This document shows positions 8,116 through 16,171 of a stretch of DNA of 64,000 nucleotides, piece after piece (positions within the stretch are counted from its first letter, which is position 1; every line of letters starts with the position of its first letter). The notes under the pieces were generated by a model. That model was not told the origin of the DNA and searched no databases. It saw nothing but the letters and a program-made list of their open reading frames with translations. Source of the DNA: UBA9339 sp964535195 (GTDB lineage: Bacteria; Pseudomonadota; Gammaproteobacteria; UBA9339); contig CAZHSI010000001.1 in assembly GCA_964535195.1 (NCBI GenBank), positions 186,001 through 250,000 of the forward strand, given 5' to 3'. Position numbers and translations under genes: made by a program.

Positions 8116-10506
8116 ATGAAATTTAGCAAATCTTGGCTGCGGGAATTAATAAACATTGACCTCGAAACATCAAAACTAACCGAGCAATTAACTATGGCTG
8201 GTTTAGAGGTTGCTGCAGTAGCACCGGTAGCTCCATATTTTCACGGAGTTTTCGTCGGGGAAATTTTAGCGGTTAACCCTCACCCTAATGCTGATAAGCT
8301 CACAGTTTGTACGGTAAATGCTGGGGCAGGGTATGAGAGCCTTATCATTGTTTGTGGTGCGAAAAATGTTCGCCCGAATTTAAAAGTTCCAGTAGCTTTA
8401 ATTGGTGCAGAGTTGCCTGGGGATTTTAAAATAAAGAGTGCAAAATTACGCGGCGTGGAGTCAAGCGGAATGTTATGTTCTGCTCGTGAGCTTGGCTTAA
8501 GTGAAGCTAATGCTGGAATTCTTGAGTTACCTAGTGATGCTCCAGTTGGGGTTGATATTCGTAAATATTTATCACTTGACGATGAAGTGATCGAGATCGA
8601 ACTTACTGCCAATCGGGGGGATTGTTTAAGTGTTCTGGGTGTTGCGCGGGAAGTTGCTACGATTAATGGTGCTGAGCTTGCTCTGCCAAAAGTGCAGAAT
8701 TTTCCTCTAAACAAAGATACCTTCCCGGTGGTGATCACAGCCCAAGACTCTTGTCCCCATTATTGTGGACGGATTATTCGTGGGGTCAATAGTAAGGTTG
8801 CTACACCAACATGGATGTTAGAGCGCTTACGCAGTATTAATGAAACTTCGATTAATTTTATAGTAGATGTTACCAATTACGTTATGTATGAATTAGGGCA
8901 ACCTCTGCATGCGTTTGACTTAGATAGGTTGGCTAAAAATATTGAAGTACGTTATGCGAGACCGGGAGAAAATATCGAGCTACTTGATGGTACTGAAGTT
9001 AATCTTAGACAAGATACTCTGGTGATTGCTAATAACGAAAAACCCGTTGCTTTAGCCGGGGTGATGGGAGGGGTGAACTCAGGCATATCTTTAGAGACTA
9101 AAGATATTTTTTTAGAAAGTGCATTTTTCGTGCCAACCAAAATTGCGGAACAAGCGCGTGACTATAAATTACAAACGGATGCTTCCTATAGATATGAAAG
9201 AGGAGTAGATTGTGATTTGCAGATATACGCTTTAAACCGTGCCACTTCTTTAATTGTTGAAATTGCTGGTGGTATCCCGGGAGCAGTATCAGAAGTAACC
9301 TCTAAAGAGCATTTACCACAAGCGGCGAGCATTACTTTATATCGTAAGAGTATTCAAAACGTTTTAGGGATTACCATCCCAGATGAAAGGGTAGTCGGTA
9401 TCTTGTCTCGCCTAGGGATGAAGCTACAGCCCATTACTGATGGTTGGCAAGTAACCGTACCAAGCTTTCGCGTGTTCGACATCAAAATTGAAGAGGATTT
9501 AATTGAAGAGATTGCACGTATTTATGGTTATCATCTAATTCCAGAGCAACCAATTATCGCCGAGTTAAGCAGTAATGACGCTCCTTCTAATAAAAATGAT
9601 CTTGATCGCGTTTGTAATCTTATGGAAGATCTAGGTTATCATGAAGTAATAACTTATAGTTTTATTGATGAAAAAATCCAAGGCTTACTTGGTGATGAAG
9701 ATAAACCTTTACCGCTAGCCAATCCCATTTCATCTGAACAATCTGTAATGCGTACGACTTTATTGCCGGGTTTGATTGGGGTTGTAAAGCACAATTCGCA
9801 ACGTCAAAAAGAGTATGCTCGTTTATTTGAGGTTGGTTTAAGATTCGTTTCCAATACCGATGGTAAACTAGAACAAATACCAACTTTAGCTGGAGTTATC
9901 TACGGTGATCTTTATTCTGAACAATGGGGAATGAAGCAAGAAGAGAGAACAGCAGATTTTTTTGATTTGAAAAACGATGTTAGCGCTCTTTTAAGGCTTT
10001 TTGTACCAAATAGTGATGTTCAATATGAACCTTGTAATCACCGGGCTTTTCATCCAAAACGTTCTGCTAAGGTTTATGCCAATGGTTTATTTATTGGTTT
10101 TATTGGCGAAATACATCCTTCGGTTCAGCAAGAGCTTGAGATTAACAAAAAATTACATGTTTTTGAGATAAATTTAAATAATTTAATCAATAAGAAAATG
10201 GTGCGGTTTAAAGAGTTCCCTGTTTTTCCAAAGGTAAGAAGAGATATTGCTATCATAGTAAATAAAGAGATATCGTGGGCACAAATTAAACAGAAAATAG
10301 TAGACATTTCTGGTGAATTACTCCACAATGTTGAAGTTTTTGATATTTATTGTAATGAAAACATTGGGTTGGACAAATGTAGTATGGCAATTCGCTTGAT
10401 TTTTCAAAGTGTTAGTCGAACCCTGGTTGATACGGAGATTGAAAAACTAATGGATCGTATAATTCTAATTTTAAAACAAACTTTTAGCGCAAATTTACGA
10501 GGGTAG
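8116..10506 (+). CDS. pheT: Phenylalanine--tRNA ligase beta subunit
   Basis: Partner of PheS with editing and tRNA-binding modules. An EMAP-II-like tRNA-binding domain (about 40-150) is followed by B3/B4 editing domains and B5. A catalytic-like core starts near residue 480, and the C-terminal ferredoxin-like anticodon-binding domain is at about 700-796 (FKEFPVFPKVRRDIAIIV). Length 796 residues matches the family. The 51-bp gap after pheS contains no recognisable element. ihfA starts 5 nt after its stop. Confidence 0.97.
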   Translation: MKFSKSWLRELINIDLETSKLTEQLTMAGLEVAAVAPVAPYFHGVFVGEILAVNPHPNADKLTVCTVNAGAGYESLIIVCGAKNVRPNLKVPVALIGAELPGDFKIKSAKLRGVESSGMLCSARELGLSEANAGILELPSDAPVGVDIRKYLSLDDEVIEIELTANRGDCLSVLGVAREVATINGAELALPKVQNFPLNKDTFPVVITAQDSCPHYCGRIIRGVNSKVATPTWMLERLRSINETSINFIVDVTNYVMYELGQPLHAFDLDRLAKNIEVRYARPGENIELLDGTEVNLRQDTLVIANNEKPVALAGVMGGVNSGISLETKDIFLESAFFVPTKIAEQARDYKLQTDASYRYERGVDCDLQIYALNRATSLIVEIAGGIPGAVSEVTSKEHLPQAASITLYRKSIQNVLGITIPDERVVGILSRLGMKLQPITDGWQVTVPSFRVFDIKIEEDLIEEIARIYGYHLIPEQPIIAELSSNDAPSNKNDLDRVCNLMEDLGYHEVITYSFIDEKIQGLLGDEDKPLPLANPISSEQSVMRTTLLPGLIGVVKHNSQRQKEYARLFEVGLRFVSNTDGKLEQIPTLAGVIYGDLYSEQWGMKQEERTADFFDLKNDVSALLRLFVPNSDVQYEPCNHRAFHPKRSAKVYANGLFIGFIGEIHPSVQQELEINKKLHVFEINLNNLINKKMVRFKEFPVFPKVRRDIAIIVNKEISWAQIKQKIVDISGELLHNVEVFDIYCNENIGLDKCSMAIRLIFQSVSRTLVDTEIEKLMDRIILILKQTFSANLRG

Positions 10507-10510
10507 GTTT

Positions 10511-10858
10511 ATGGCTTTAACAAAAGCTGAGTTAGCGGAAAATTTGTTTAAGGTATTGGGAATTAATAAGCGGGAAGCAAAAGACTTGGTTGAAATTTTT
10601 TTTGAGGAAATACGGTCTTTGCTTGAACAGGGACACCAAATACGTTTGTCTGGTTTTGGTAATTTCAATTTGCGTGACAAAAGGGAGCGTCCAGGTAGAA
10701 ACCCTAAAACAGGGAAAGATGTTCCTATCACCGCGAGAAGAGTTGTTACTTTTCGTGCTGGTCAAAAGTTAAAAGCTAGAGTTGAAAAGTATGCAGAATC
10801 CACAACAAACATCGCTGCTGCTGCCGAAGCCCCCCAAGAAAGAGCGGATAAGTCGTAA
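10511..10858 (+). CDS. ihfA: Integration host factor subunit alpha
   Basis: Nucleoid-associated DNA-bending protein that dimerises with IHF-beta. Hallmarks are MALTKAELAENLF, RLSGFGNF, the DNA-intercalating arm GRNPKTGKDVPI, and RRVVTFRAGQKLK. It is 115 residues, about 15 longer than E. coli IHF-alpha because of an Ala/Glu-rich tail (TTNIAAAAEAPQERADKS). The tail overlaps the next gene in another frame, so it may have been shaped by that overlap. Confidence 0.95.
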   Translation: MALTKAELAENLFKVLGINKREAKDLVEIFFEEIRSLLEQGHQIRLSGFGNFNLRDKRERPGRNPKTGKDVPITARRVVTFRAGQKLKARVEKYAESTTNIAAAAEAPQERADKS

Positions 10859-11222
10859 CAGCAAAAAAAACTTGCAAGATTTGCCACCTATTCCTGATAA
10901 ACTATACTTCACTATTGGTGAGGTAGGTAATTTATGTTTAGTTAAACCTTATGTTTTGCGATATTGGGAACAAGAGTTTCCTGATCTCCATCCTACTACA
11001 AGACGTGGGAAAAGAAGATACTATCAACGTGAGGATATTTTATTAATCCGCCGTATAAAAAGTTTATTATACGAGCAAGGTTTTACTATTGAGGGTGCCA
11101 GGGCTAAATTGAGTGTTAAAGAAAAAAATGGTGATGCTGTGACAACTACAAGCACTGCTACTAAGCTTATAAAAAACACTATAACTAAATTAACCCAAAT
11201 ACTTTCTGATTTGGAAGATTGA
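10791..11222 (+). CDS. MerR-family transcriptional regulator
   Basis: DNA-binding regulator of the short MerR type that commonly follows ihfA in gammaproteobacteria. The winged-helix region is at about 35-100: YFTIGEVGNLCLVKPYVLRYWEQEF, here quoted as FTIGEVGNLC and VLRYWEQEFPDL, then RRYYQREDILLIRRIKSLLYE. A dimerisation helix follows. The ATG at 10791 overlaps ihfA by 68 nt; a TTG at 10782 is a less likely start. The effector-binding part is short, and the ligand and targets are unknown. tRNA-Pro follows, the usual neighbour. Confidence 0.87.
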   Translation: MQNPQQTSLLLPKPPKKERISRNSKKNLQDLPPIPDKLYFTIGEVGNLCLVKPYVLRYWEQEFPDLHPTTRRGKRRYYQREDILLIRRIKSLLYEQGFTIEGARAKLSVKEKNGDAVTTTSTATKLIKNTITKLTQILSDLED

Positions 11223-11310
11223 CATCCTGGGATAGCCCTAACAGGAAATTAAAATTATGCAAAGATGAGTTTAAGGGCGCAAATTTTTTAATTTTAGTAG
11301 TGCGGTATAA

Positions 11311-11653
11311 AAATAAATTGTTAGTAGACGTTGGTTCAAATTTAACTGATTAACTCGGGGCGTGGCGTAGTCTGGTAGCGTACTTGCATGGGGTGCAAGT
11401 GGTCGTCGGTTCAAATCCGGCCGCCCCGACCAACTAGATGTTGTATGTGGTAATACTTGCGTGGGGTGCAAGTGGGCGAGGCGGGGTTTTCGGAAAGCGA
11501 AGCTTTCCGCCGCCGAGCGACAAAACAGGATGTTTTGGCTGGATACAGAGCACCATGGTTGGTTACCGGGAACTTTTTATGTTCGAAGAAAGCATTATTA
11601 AATGGTAATAAAGTTGTTAGTAGGCGTCGGTTCAAATCCGGCCGCCCCGACCA
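11311..11653 (+). repeat. Broken partial duplicates of tRNA-Pro around the intact gene
   Basis: Downstream of the intact tRNA, bases 11453-11475 repeat its anticodon arm (ACTTGCGTGGGGTGCAAGT). Bases 11626-11653 repeat its T arm and 3' end exactly (GTCGGTTCAAATCCGGCC then GCCCCGACCA), with about 150 bp in between. Upstream, 11318-11341 (GTTAGTAGACGTTGGTTCAAA) resembles 11614-11637 (GTTAGTAGGCGTCGGTTCAAA). Neither duplicate is a complete tRNA. The pattern suggests tandem duplication followed by decay, or old integration at the tRNA 3' end. Confidence 0.75.
11356..11432 (+). tRNA. tRNA-Pro (GGG)
   Basis: A 77-nt cloverleaf. The acceptor CGGGGCG pairs with CGCCCCG, and ACCA is encoded. The anticodon arm CTTGC-ATGGGGT-GCAAG gives anticodon GGG. 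T loop TTCAAAT. It is flanked on both sides by partial copies of its own sequence (see the next entry). Confidence 0.95.
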
Positions 11654-11721
11654 GATGTAGGTGTAAGTGGGTAAGGTGGGGTTTTCGGCAAGCTTCGCTT
11701 GCCGCCGCCGAACAATAAAAC
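11471..11721 (+). repeat. Pair of 56-bp GC-rich hairpin repeats next to the tRNA-Pro fragments
   Basis: Bases 11471-11526 and 11666-11721 align along their whole length (AGTGGG...GGGGTTTTCGG...CCGCCGCCGA...AAAAC). Each contains a perfect-stem hairpin: CGGAAAGCGAAGCTTTCCG at 11491-11509 and CGGCAAGCTTCGCTTGCCG at 11686-11704. The stem sequences differ but stay self-complementary, so compensating changes have preserved the fold. An open frame spanning 11457-11660 consists entirely of this repeat and tRNA pieces and is not called as a gene. Confidence 0.7.
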
Positions 11722-11746
11722 ATGAAGTTTGTTTCAGAAGAACATA

Positions 11747-11962
11747 ATGCCATTAAACACAAAAATACTCGAAGTTATAGCTTGCCCAATTTGTAAGGGG
11801 AAGCTACATTACAACAATGATCAGCGAGTTTTAGTTTGTAAATTTAATAAGTTGGCTTTTCCCATTAAAATGGGTATACCCATTATGCTAGTAAAAAAAG
11901 CAAAACCAACTCATGATAAATATGACTCAACTTGTGAAATGATAACCAAGCCAGAGTTGTGA
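11747..11962 (+). CDS. Trm112/UPF0434-family small zinc-ribbon-like protein
   Basis: 71-residue protein of the YcaR/Trm112-like family: LEVIACPICKGKLHY, then LVCKFNKLAFPIKMGIPIML. The CPIC pair and the later VC Cys are present. Eukaryotic Trm112 activates methyltransferases; bacterial members lie near lipid A genes in E. coli, and their role is unclear. I chose the ATG at 11747 (MPLNTKILEV) over 11729 because family members begin there and an AGAAG precedes it. It stands alone between tRNA-Pro debris and tRNA-Ser. Confidence 0.85.
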   Translation: MPLNTKILEVIACPICKGKLHYNNDQRVLVCKFNKLAFPIKMGIPIMLVKKAKPTHDKYDSTCEMITKPEL

Positions 11963-12057
11963 CAGCTCCTTTTGGGTTAAGGATCGGCGAGCTAGAAGAA
12001 AACCAAATGGCTAGTAATTGTGCCAATACATCCGTAAATTTATTACTAATAAAGATT

Positions 12058-12083
12058 CTATATCGTTAAAAAAAGCGATATAG
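12058..12083 (+). other. Perfect 8-bp hairpin upstream of tRNA-Ser
   Basis: CTATATCG - TTAAAAAAAG - CGATATAG forms a perfect 8-bp stem 20 bp before tRNA-Ser. It may be part of the tRNA leader or a terminator for the Trm112-like gene; the T-run expected of a classical terminator is missing on this strand. Confidence 0.4.
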
Positions 12084-12102
12084 TTATATCGAAAAAATGT
12101 AA

Positions 12103-12195
12103 GGAGAGGTACCGAAGTGGTTGTAACGGGGCCGACTCGAAATCGGCTGAGAGCTTTACCGCTCTCCGTGGGTTCGAATCCCACCCTCTCCGCCA
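12103..12195 (+). tRNA. tRNA-Ser (CGA)
   Basis: A 93-nt class II tRNA with a long variable arm (GAGAGCTTTACCGCTCTC). The acceptor GGAGAGG pairs with CCTCTCC, followed by GCCA. The anticodon arm CCGA-CTCGAAA-TCGG gives anticodon CGA. T loop TTCGAAT. Confidence 0.95.
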
Positions 12196-12224
12196 TACCA
12201 AAAGACCATTCTCTTAGAAAGCCC

Positions 12225-12764
12225 TTAATTTTCTTCAGAAACTTTCAGATATTTGCCCATATAAAGAGACTGTAGAATCACAAAAATTATCGTACTACCC
12301 AGAGTGCCGAATAACTTGAAATTTACCCAGGTGTTGGTATTAAAGTTATATGCTACATAAAGATTTACACCGCCCATGCAGATAAAAAAGATAGCCCAAC
12401 TTAAATTAAGCCGATGCCAAACATTTGTTGGCAAGGTAATTTTGCCACTCATTAATCTTTCTAAAAGTGACTTCTTGCCAATTAATTGCGACCCCAAAAA
12501 GATTAAGGCAAAGACCCAATAAATGGCTGTCGGCTTCCACTTGATGAACATTTCGTTATGAAGTAAAAGAGTTGCTACTCCAAGAATTAATACTAACCCT
12601 AGGGTAATACCGTGCATCAGCTCAATTCTACGATGTTTAAGCCAAAACACTCCTGTTTGCAGTAGTGAAGCAATTATTATTGTTATGGTAGCAACATAGA
12701 TACCATAAAACTTATAACCAAAGAAAAATAGTGCAATTGGGAAAAAATCGAATAGTAGTTTCAT
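12225..12764 (-). CDS. yciB: YciB/IspZ inner-membrane septation protein
   Basis: Polytopic inner-membrane protein of the septation protein A family, linked to envelope synthesis and division in enterobacteria. It is 179 residues and starts MKLLFDFFPIALFF, the family's usual N terminus. About five hydrophobic helices are visible, with the conserved KPTAIYWVFALIFLGSQLIGKK loop (quoted in parts: KPTAIYWVFALI, SQLIGKK) and WHRLNLSWAIFF. It diverges from scpA with overlapping promoters. The predicted minus-strand promoter would put the transcript start almost at the ATG. Confidence 0.92.
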   Translation of the reverse strand: MKLLFDFFPIALFFFGYKFYGIYVATITIIIASLLQTGVFWLKHRRIELMHGITLGLVLILGVATLLLHNEMFIKWKPTAIYWVFALIFLGSQLIGKKSLLERLMSGKITLPTNVWHRLNLSWAIFFICMGGVNLYVAYNFNTNTWVNFKLFGTLGSTIIFVILQSLYMGKYLKVSEEN

Positions 12765-12772
12765 ATATGGCT

Positions 12773-12823
12773 ATTATAGATAATTGACTTTTATTTGACA
12801 ATGGTTGACTTTACCGATGTAAT
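12773..12823. promoter_or_regulatory. Divergent overlapping sigma70-like promoters for yciB and scpA
   Basis: Plus strand: TTGACA (12795-12800), 17-bp spacer, TGTAAT (12818-12823), directing scpA. Minus strand: TTGTCA (complement of 12796-12801), 17-bp spacer, TATAAT (complement of 12773-12778), directing yciB. The two -35 hexamers share five bases, so RNA polymerase binding would be mutually exclusive. Prediction from hexamer match and spacing only. Confidence 0.6.
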
Positions 12824-12841
12824 GTCGAAAATAGGAGACTA

Positions 12842-13669
12842 ATGAATACCCAAAGCACAGCAGCGCCAATACCTCCCACCTCTGCGCAACCGCAGGCGCT
12901 AGTTTTGGGACAGCCGCTACATGATTTACCGCAAGACTTGTATATACCACCAAATGCCTTAGAGGTGTTTTTAGACGCATTTACGGGACCTCTTGATCTT
13001 TTGCTTTATTTGATTAAAAAAGAAAATATTAACATTTTAGATATACCGATTTCCCAAATAACCACGCAATATATGGAATATGTTGAGTTAATGAAAAATC
13101 TCAATTTGGAGCTTGCCGCAGAATACCTAGTTATGGCAGCTTTGCTTGCTGAAATAAAATCTAAAATGTTATTGCCAAAGCCAGTTAGTCTTGAAAGCGA
13201 AGAAACCGATCCACGAGCAGACTTAGTTAGAAGATTGCGTGAGTATGAACGTTTTAAAAAAGCAGCGGTAGACCTCGAAAACATACCGAGAGTTGAACGT
13301 GAGATATTTCCCATAGTAGTTTCATCTCCTGAAGCTAGCTCTGTTCCTCGACCATTGCCTAGACTAGAGCTACAAGAGCTACTAACGGCGTTTAAAGATG
13401 TTATGGTTCGTGCCAATATGCACCAACATCACTATGTTAAACGTGAAGGTCTTTCGGTTAGAGAGCGCATGAGCAACATTCTTTCTAGTTTACAAACAAG
13501 CCAATTTATGAGCTTTGAAAGTATGTTTAAAGTTGAAGAAGGGCGCGTTGGCGTTGTAGTATCTTTTATCGCAATCCTAGAACTATTACGGCAAAATTTA
13601 ATTGAGATTGTCCAAACTGAAGTTTATGGTTCTATTTATTTAAAAACCGTTCAAAATAATGAGAGCTGA
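12842..13669 (+). CDS. scpA: Segregation and condensation protein A
   Basis: Kleisin subunit of the SMC-ScpAB chromosome condensin. The N-terminal signature FTGPLDLLLYLIKKENINILDIPIS (in part: FTGPLDLLLYLIKKENI) is followed by EYLVMAALLAEIKSKMLLP, which binds the SMC neck, and a C-terminal winged helix (about 215-270). 275 residues, with a Pro/Gln-rich N-terminal lead of about 40 residues. AGGAG at 12833-12837 fits the start. Followed at once by scpB. Confidence 0.95.
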   Translation: MNTQSTAAPIPPTSAQPQALVLGQPLHDLPQDLYIPPNALEVFLDAFTGPLDLLLYLIKKENINILDIPISQITTQYMEYVELMKNLNLELAAEYLVMAALLAEIKSKMLLPKPVSLESEETDPRADLVRRLREYERFKKAAVDLENIPRVEREIFPIVVSSPEASSVPRPLPRLELQELLTAFKDVMVRANMHQHHYVKREGLSVRERMSNILSSLQTSQFMSFESMFKVEEGRVGVVVSFIAILELLRQNLIEIVQTEVYGSIYLKTVQNNES

Positions 13670-13670
13670 T

Positions 13671-14405
13671 ATGGCGGATATTAATCCGAAACAAATAGTT
13701 GAAGCGTTAATAATGGCGTCAGAAGAGCCGTTAACAATTGATAAACTATATAAGATATTCTGCGCCAATGATAATTTATTAGAAATCAGTGTATTGCGCG
13801 ATATACTCAATGAGTTAATCGTTAAATACTCTGATGGTGGTATTGAATTAAAAGAGGTTGCTAGTGGTTGGCGTTTTCAGATCAAATCTGAGTTAAGCCC
13901 ATGGATAAGCAAACTCCACGAAGAGCGTCCCCCGAAATATTCAAGAGCATTACTTGAGATCTTAGCTTTAATTGCCTATAGACAGCCGATTACTCGTGCT
14001 GAAATCGAGGATGTTCGTGGCATTGCTGTTAGCTCTAATATAGTAAAGACACTCTTGGAACACGAATGGATACGAGTGGTTGGTTGTAAAGAGGTCCCAG
14101 GGAAACCAGCGTTGTTTGCTACCACCAAAAAATTTCTTGATCATTTTAACTTGAAACACTTGGATGAATTGCCGCCGCTTATGGAATTTACTGAAACCTT
14201 GGTGGCAGCAAGCGCTATCGACATCACAGAAAATGCTGCAGCCAAAAATGAGCAACTAACCCCTGATGAAGATCTTGAGCTACCTATAAACCTTGAAGAT
14301 AGCAATATAGAAGATAGCAATATAACGGAAGATTCAGTTGCAAAAAATTTTGATGCAGTAGAAGTTTTAGATGAAAATCCTAACCCAACTATTGTCGACG
14401 AATAA
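13671..14405 (+). CDS. scpB: Segregation and condensation protein B
   Basis: Dimeric winged-helix partner of ScpA. Typical motifs are EALIMASEEPLTIDKL, RPPKYSRALLEILALIAYRQPITRAEIEDVRG (in part: ALLEILALIAYRQPITRAEI) and a GxPALFATT-like strand (GKPALFATTKKFLDHF). The last 60 residues are an acidic, low-complexity tail containing a short EDSNI repeat. I place the start at 13671, just past the scpA stop, with GAGAG 6 nt upstream; an ATG at 13659 is possible and would overlap scpA. Confidence 0.94.
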   Translation: MADINPKQIVEALIMASEEPLTIDKLYKIFCANDNLLEISVLRDILNELIVKYSDGGIELKEVASGWRFQIKSELSPWISKLHEERPPKYSRALLEILALIAYRQPITRAEIEDVRGIAVSSNIVKTLLEHEWIRVVGCKEVPGKPALFATTKKFLDHFNLKHLDELPPLMEFTETLVAASAIDITENAAAKNEQLTPDEDLELPINLEDSNIEDSNITEDSVAKNFDAVEVLDENPNPTIVDE

Positions 14406-14440
14406 AAATAGGGGCAGAGGACATAACTTAATTTTATGAG
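14403..14440 (+). repeat. Partial palindromic-family repeat before rlmB
   Basis: TAAAAATAGGGGCA followed by AACTTAATTTTATGAG matches the right half of the repeat before tsf (TAAAAAATAGGGGCA...CTTTTAATTTTATTTTGCGAGG) and before frr. Only the right half remains. Its end lies where the rlmB ribosome binding site (ATGAGAAG) is expected. Confidence 0.55.
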
Positions 14441-14446
14441 AAGCAT

Positions 14447-15190
14447 ATGGGGCAAGCAAAATACATTTTTGGTTACCATGCCATAAATTCGGCGCTCTCG
14501 GTTATGCCAGGAGAAATACGTGGTATCTATTTACAAAATAAATTAGGTGACAAACGTTCACTCGAAATTATTGATATCGCACAAAAACACCACATTACGA
14601 TACGCTATTTATCGCGTAAAGCACTTGATACGATGGTACCTCTAGCTAACCATCAAGGGGTAGTAGCTGAGGTTATTTATCCGGGGGATTATACCGAAGA
14701 TTATCTAAAAATAGTTTTGGATAAACACCAAAATAAAACCTTTCTTTTGATTTTGGATGGGGTTCAAGATCCACACAATTTGGGTGCTTGTTTGCGTACC
14801 GCTAACGCGGCTGGAGTGCATGCCGTGATTGTGCCAAAAGATAAGGCATGTGGTCTAACACCTATTGTCTATAAAGTGGCATCTGGCGCTGTGGGATTGA
14901 CGCCCCTAATTCAAGTAACTAATCTAGCCCGAACCATCGAACAGTTAAAAGAAAACAATGTGTGGATCTATGGCGCAACCGAGGAAGCTTCGCAAAGTAT
15001 TTACCAAATCAGTTTAAAGCCCCCGCTGGCTTTAGTTTTTGGTGCGGAAGGACAGGGTTTAAGGCGCTTAACCAAGGATAGGTGTGACTTTACCTTTAAA
15101 ATACCGATGAGTGGGGCTGTGCAAAATTTAAACGTTTCCGTAGCTGTGGGCGTATCTTTGTTTGAGGTGGTCCGTCAATGCTTAGAATAA
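14447..15190 (+). CDS. rlmB: 23S rRNA 2'-O-methyltransferase RlmB (TrmH family)
   Basis: SPOUT methyltransferase that methylates Gm2251 (E. coli numbering) in 23S rRNA with S-adenosylmethionine. The N-terminal substrate-binding domain begins YIFGYHAINSAL. SPOUT motifs are LDGVQDPHNLGACLRTANAAG, quoted as DGVQDPHNLGACLRTA; then VFGAEGQGL and NLNVSVAVGVSLFE, which form the trefoil knot. Length 247 residues. Its 3' end overlaps the convergent map gene by 9 nt. Confidence 0.94.
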   Translation: MGQAKYIFGYHAINSALSVMPGEIRGIYLQNKLGDKRSLEIIDIAQKHHITIRYLSRKALDTMVPLANHQGVVAEVIYPGDYTEDYLKIVLDKHQNKTFLLILDGVQDPHNLGACLRTANAAGVHAVIVPKDKACGLTPIVYKVASGAVGLTPLIQVTNLARTIEQLKENNVWIYGATEEASQSIYQISLKPPLALVFGAEGQGLRRLTKDRCDFTFKIPMSGAVQNLNVSVAVGVSLFEVVRQCLE

Positions 15191-15952
15191 ACACTCATCT
15201 TGTTGTTTAGTCAAAATCTCGTAGCCGGTTTCGGTCACAAGGACAGTGTGCTCCCACTGGGCTGATAACTGCTCGTCCTCAGTAACTGCTGTCCAGTTGT
15301 CGTCTAAAAGTTTTGTATGATAAGTGCCAACATTTATCATAGGCTCAATAGTAAAAATCATCCCCGGTTTTAATATGGCGTCAGTATGCATTTCACCATA
15401 ATGTAATACTTGCGGTGGCTCATGAAAAGCAGTGCCAATCCCGTGACCACAATAGTCGCGGACTACAGAAAATTTTTGTGCTTCAGCATGTTTTTGAATT
15501 GCGGCACCAATGTTTCCTAAATGTGCCCCAGGTTTGACTTCTTTGATGCCCAAATAGAGGCACTCTTTGGCGACTTTTACTAAGCGCGTAGCCAAAGCAG
15601 AACATTTGCCAATAAGAAACATCTGACTAGTGTCACCGAAATAACCATCTTTTATTACGGTAATATCTATATTCAAAATATCACCGATCCTTAATTTCTC
15701 TTTACAAGGGATGCCGTGACAAACAACTTGATTGATAGAGGTACAAATCGATTTTGGAAAACCGCGATAATTTAACGGTGCTGGGATTGCATGTTGAACT
15801 TTAGTAATGTATTCATGGCAAATACGATTTAGCTCAATGGTTGGGACGCCGGCCTTAACATAAGGTGCAATCATTTCTAAAACCTCTGCGGCTAAACGAC
15901 AAGCCACCCTCATTTTTTCTATTTGTGTCTCAGATTTTATTGGTATATTCAT
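15182..15952 (-). CDS. map: Type I methionine aminopeptidase
   Basis: Removes the initiator Met from nascent proteins; dinuclear metal enzyme. Ligand motifs are DITVIKDGYFGDTS (two Asp), GHGIGTAFHEPPQVLHYGE (His), IFTIEPMI (Glu) and WEHTVLVTETG (Glu). 256 residues, the compact bacterial form. It lies divergently next to rpsB, as in many gammaproteobacteria. Confidence 0.96.
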   Translation of the reverse strand: MNIPIKSETQIEKMRVACRLAAEVLEMIAPYVKAGVPTIELNRICHEYITKVQHAIPAPLNYRGFPKSICTSINQVVCHGIPCKEKLRIGDILNIDITVIKDGYFGDTSQMFLIGKCSALATRLVKVAKECLYLGIKEVKPGAHLGNIGAAIQKHAEAQKFSVVRDYCGHGIGTAFHEPPQVLHYGEMHTDAILKPGMIFTIEPMINVGTYHTKLLDDNWTAVTEDEQLSAQWEHTVLVTETGYEILTKQQDECLF

Positions 15953-15970
15953 ATATAAGTGTTGTGGCTA

Positions 15971-15998
15971 TTGAAAAATCAAATAAATTCAATATAAT
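15971..15998 (+). promoter_or_regulatory. Sigma70-like promoter for rpsB-tsf
   Basis: TTGAAA (15971-15976), 16-bp spacer, TATAAT (15993-15998), in the map-rpsB divergent gap. It would give an rpsB leader of about 165 nt, long enough for the S2 autoregulation known in other gammaproteobacteria. The leader contains no further element I can name. Confidence 0.6.
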
Positions 15999-16171
15999 GT
16001 ATTTCGCTTAGCAAGATTAAATATCAATTAGTATTTAGTTTTAAACTATGGTATAAAGCTTTGCGAAATTAATCAATAAAAATACTCACATATGTCGTCA
16101 CATAACTTTGGGTGCCAAAAAATTATTTGGTTAGGTTGTGGGATGTATGGAGGAATAACCCGGAGAAAAAA

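Noticed and set aside
11457..11660. Open frame of 67 codons overlapping tRNA-Pro fragments
   Set aside because: It is made wholly of tRNA pieces and hairpin repeat, with no ribosome binding site.
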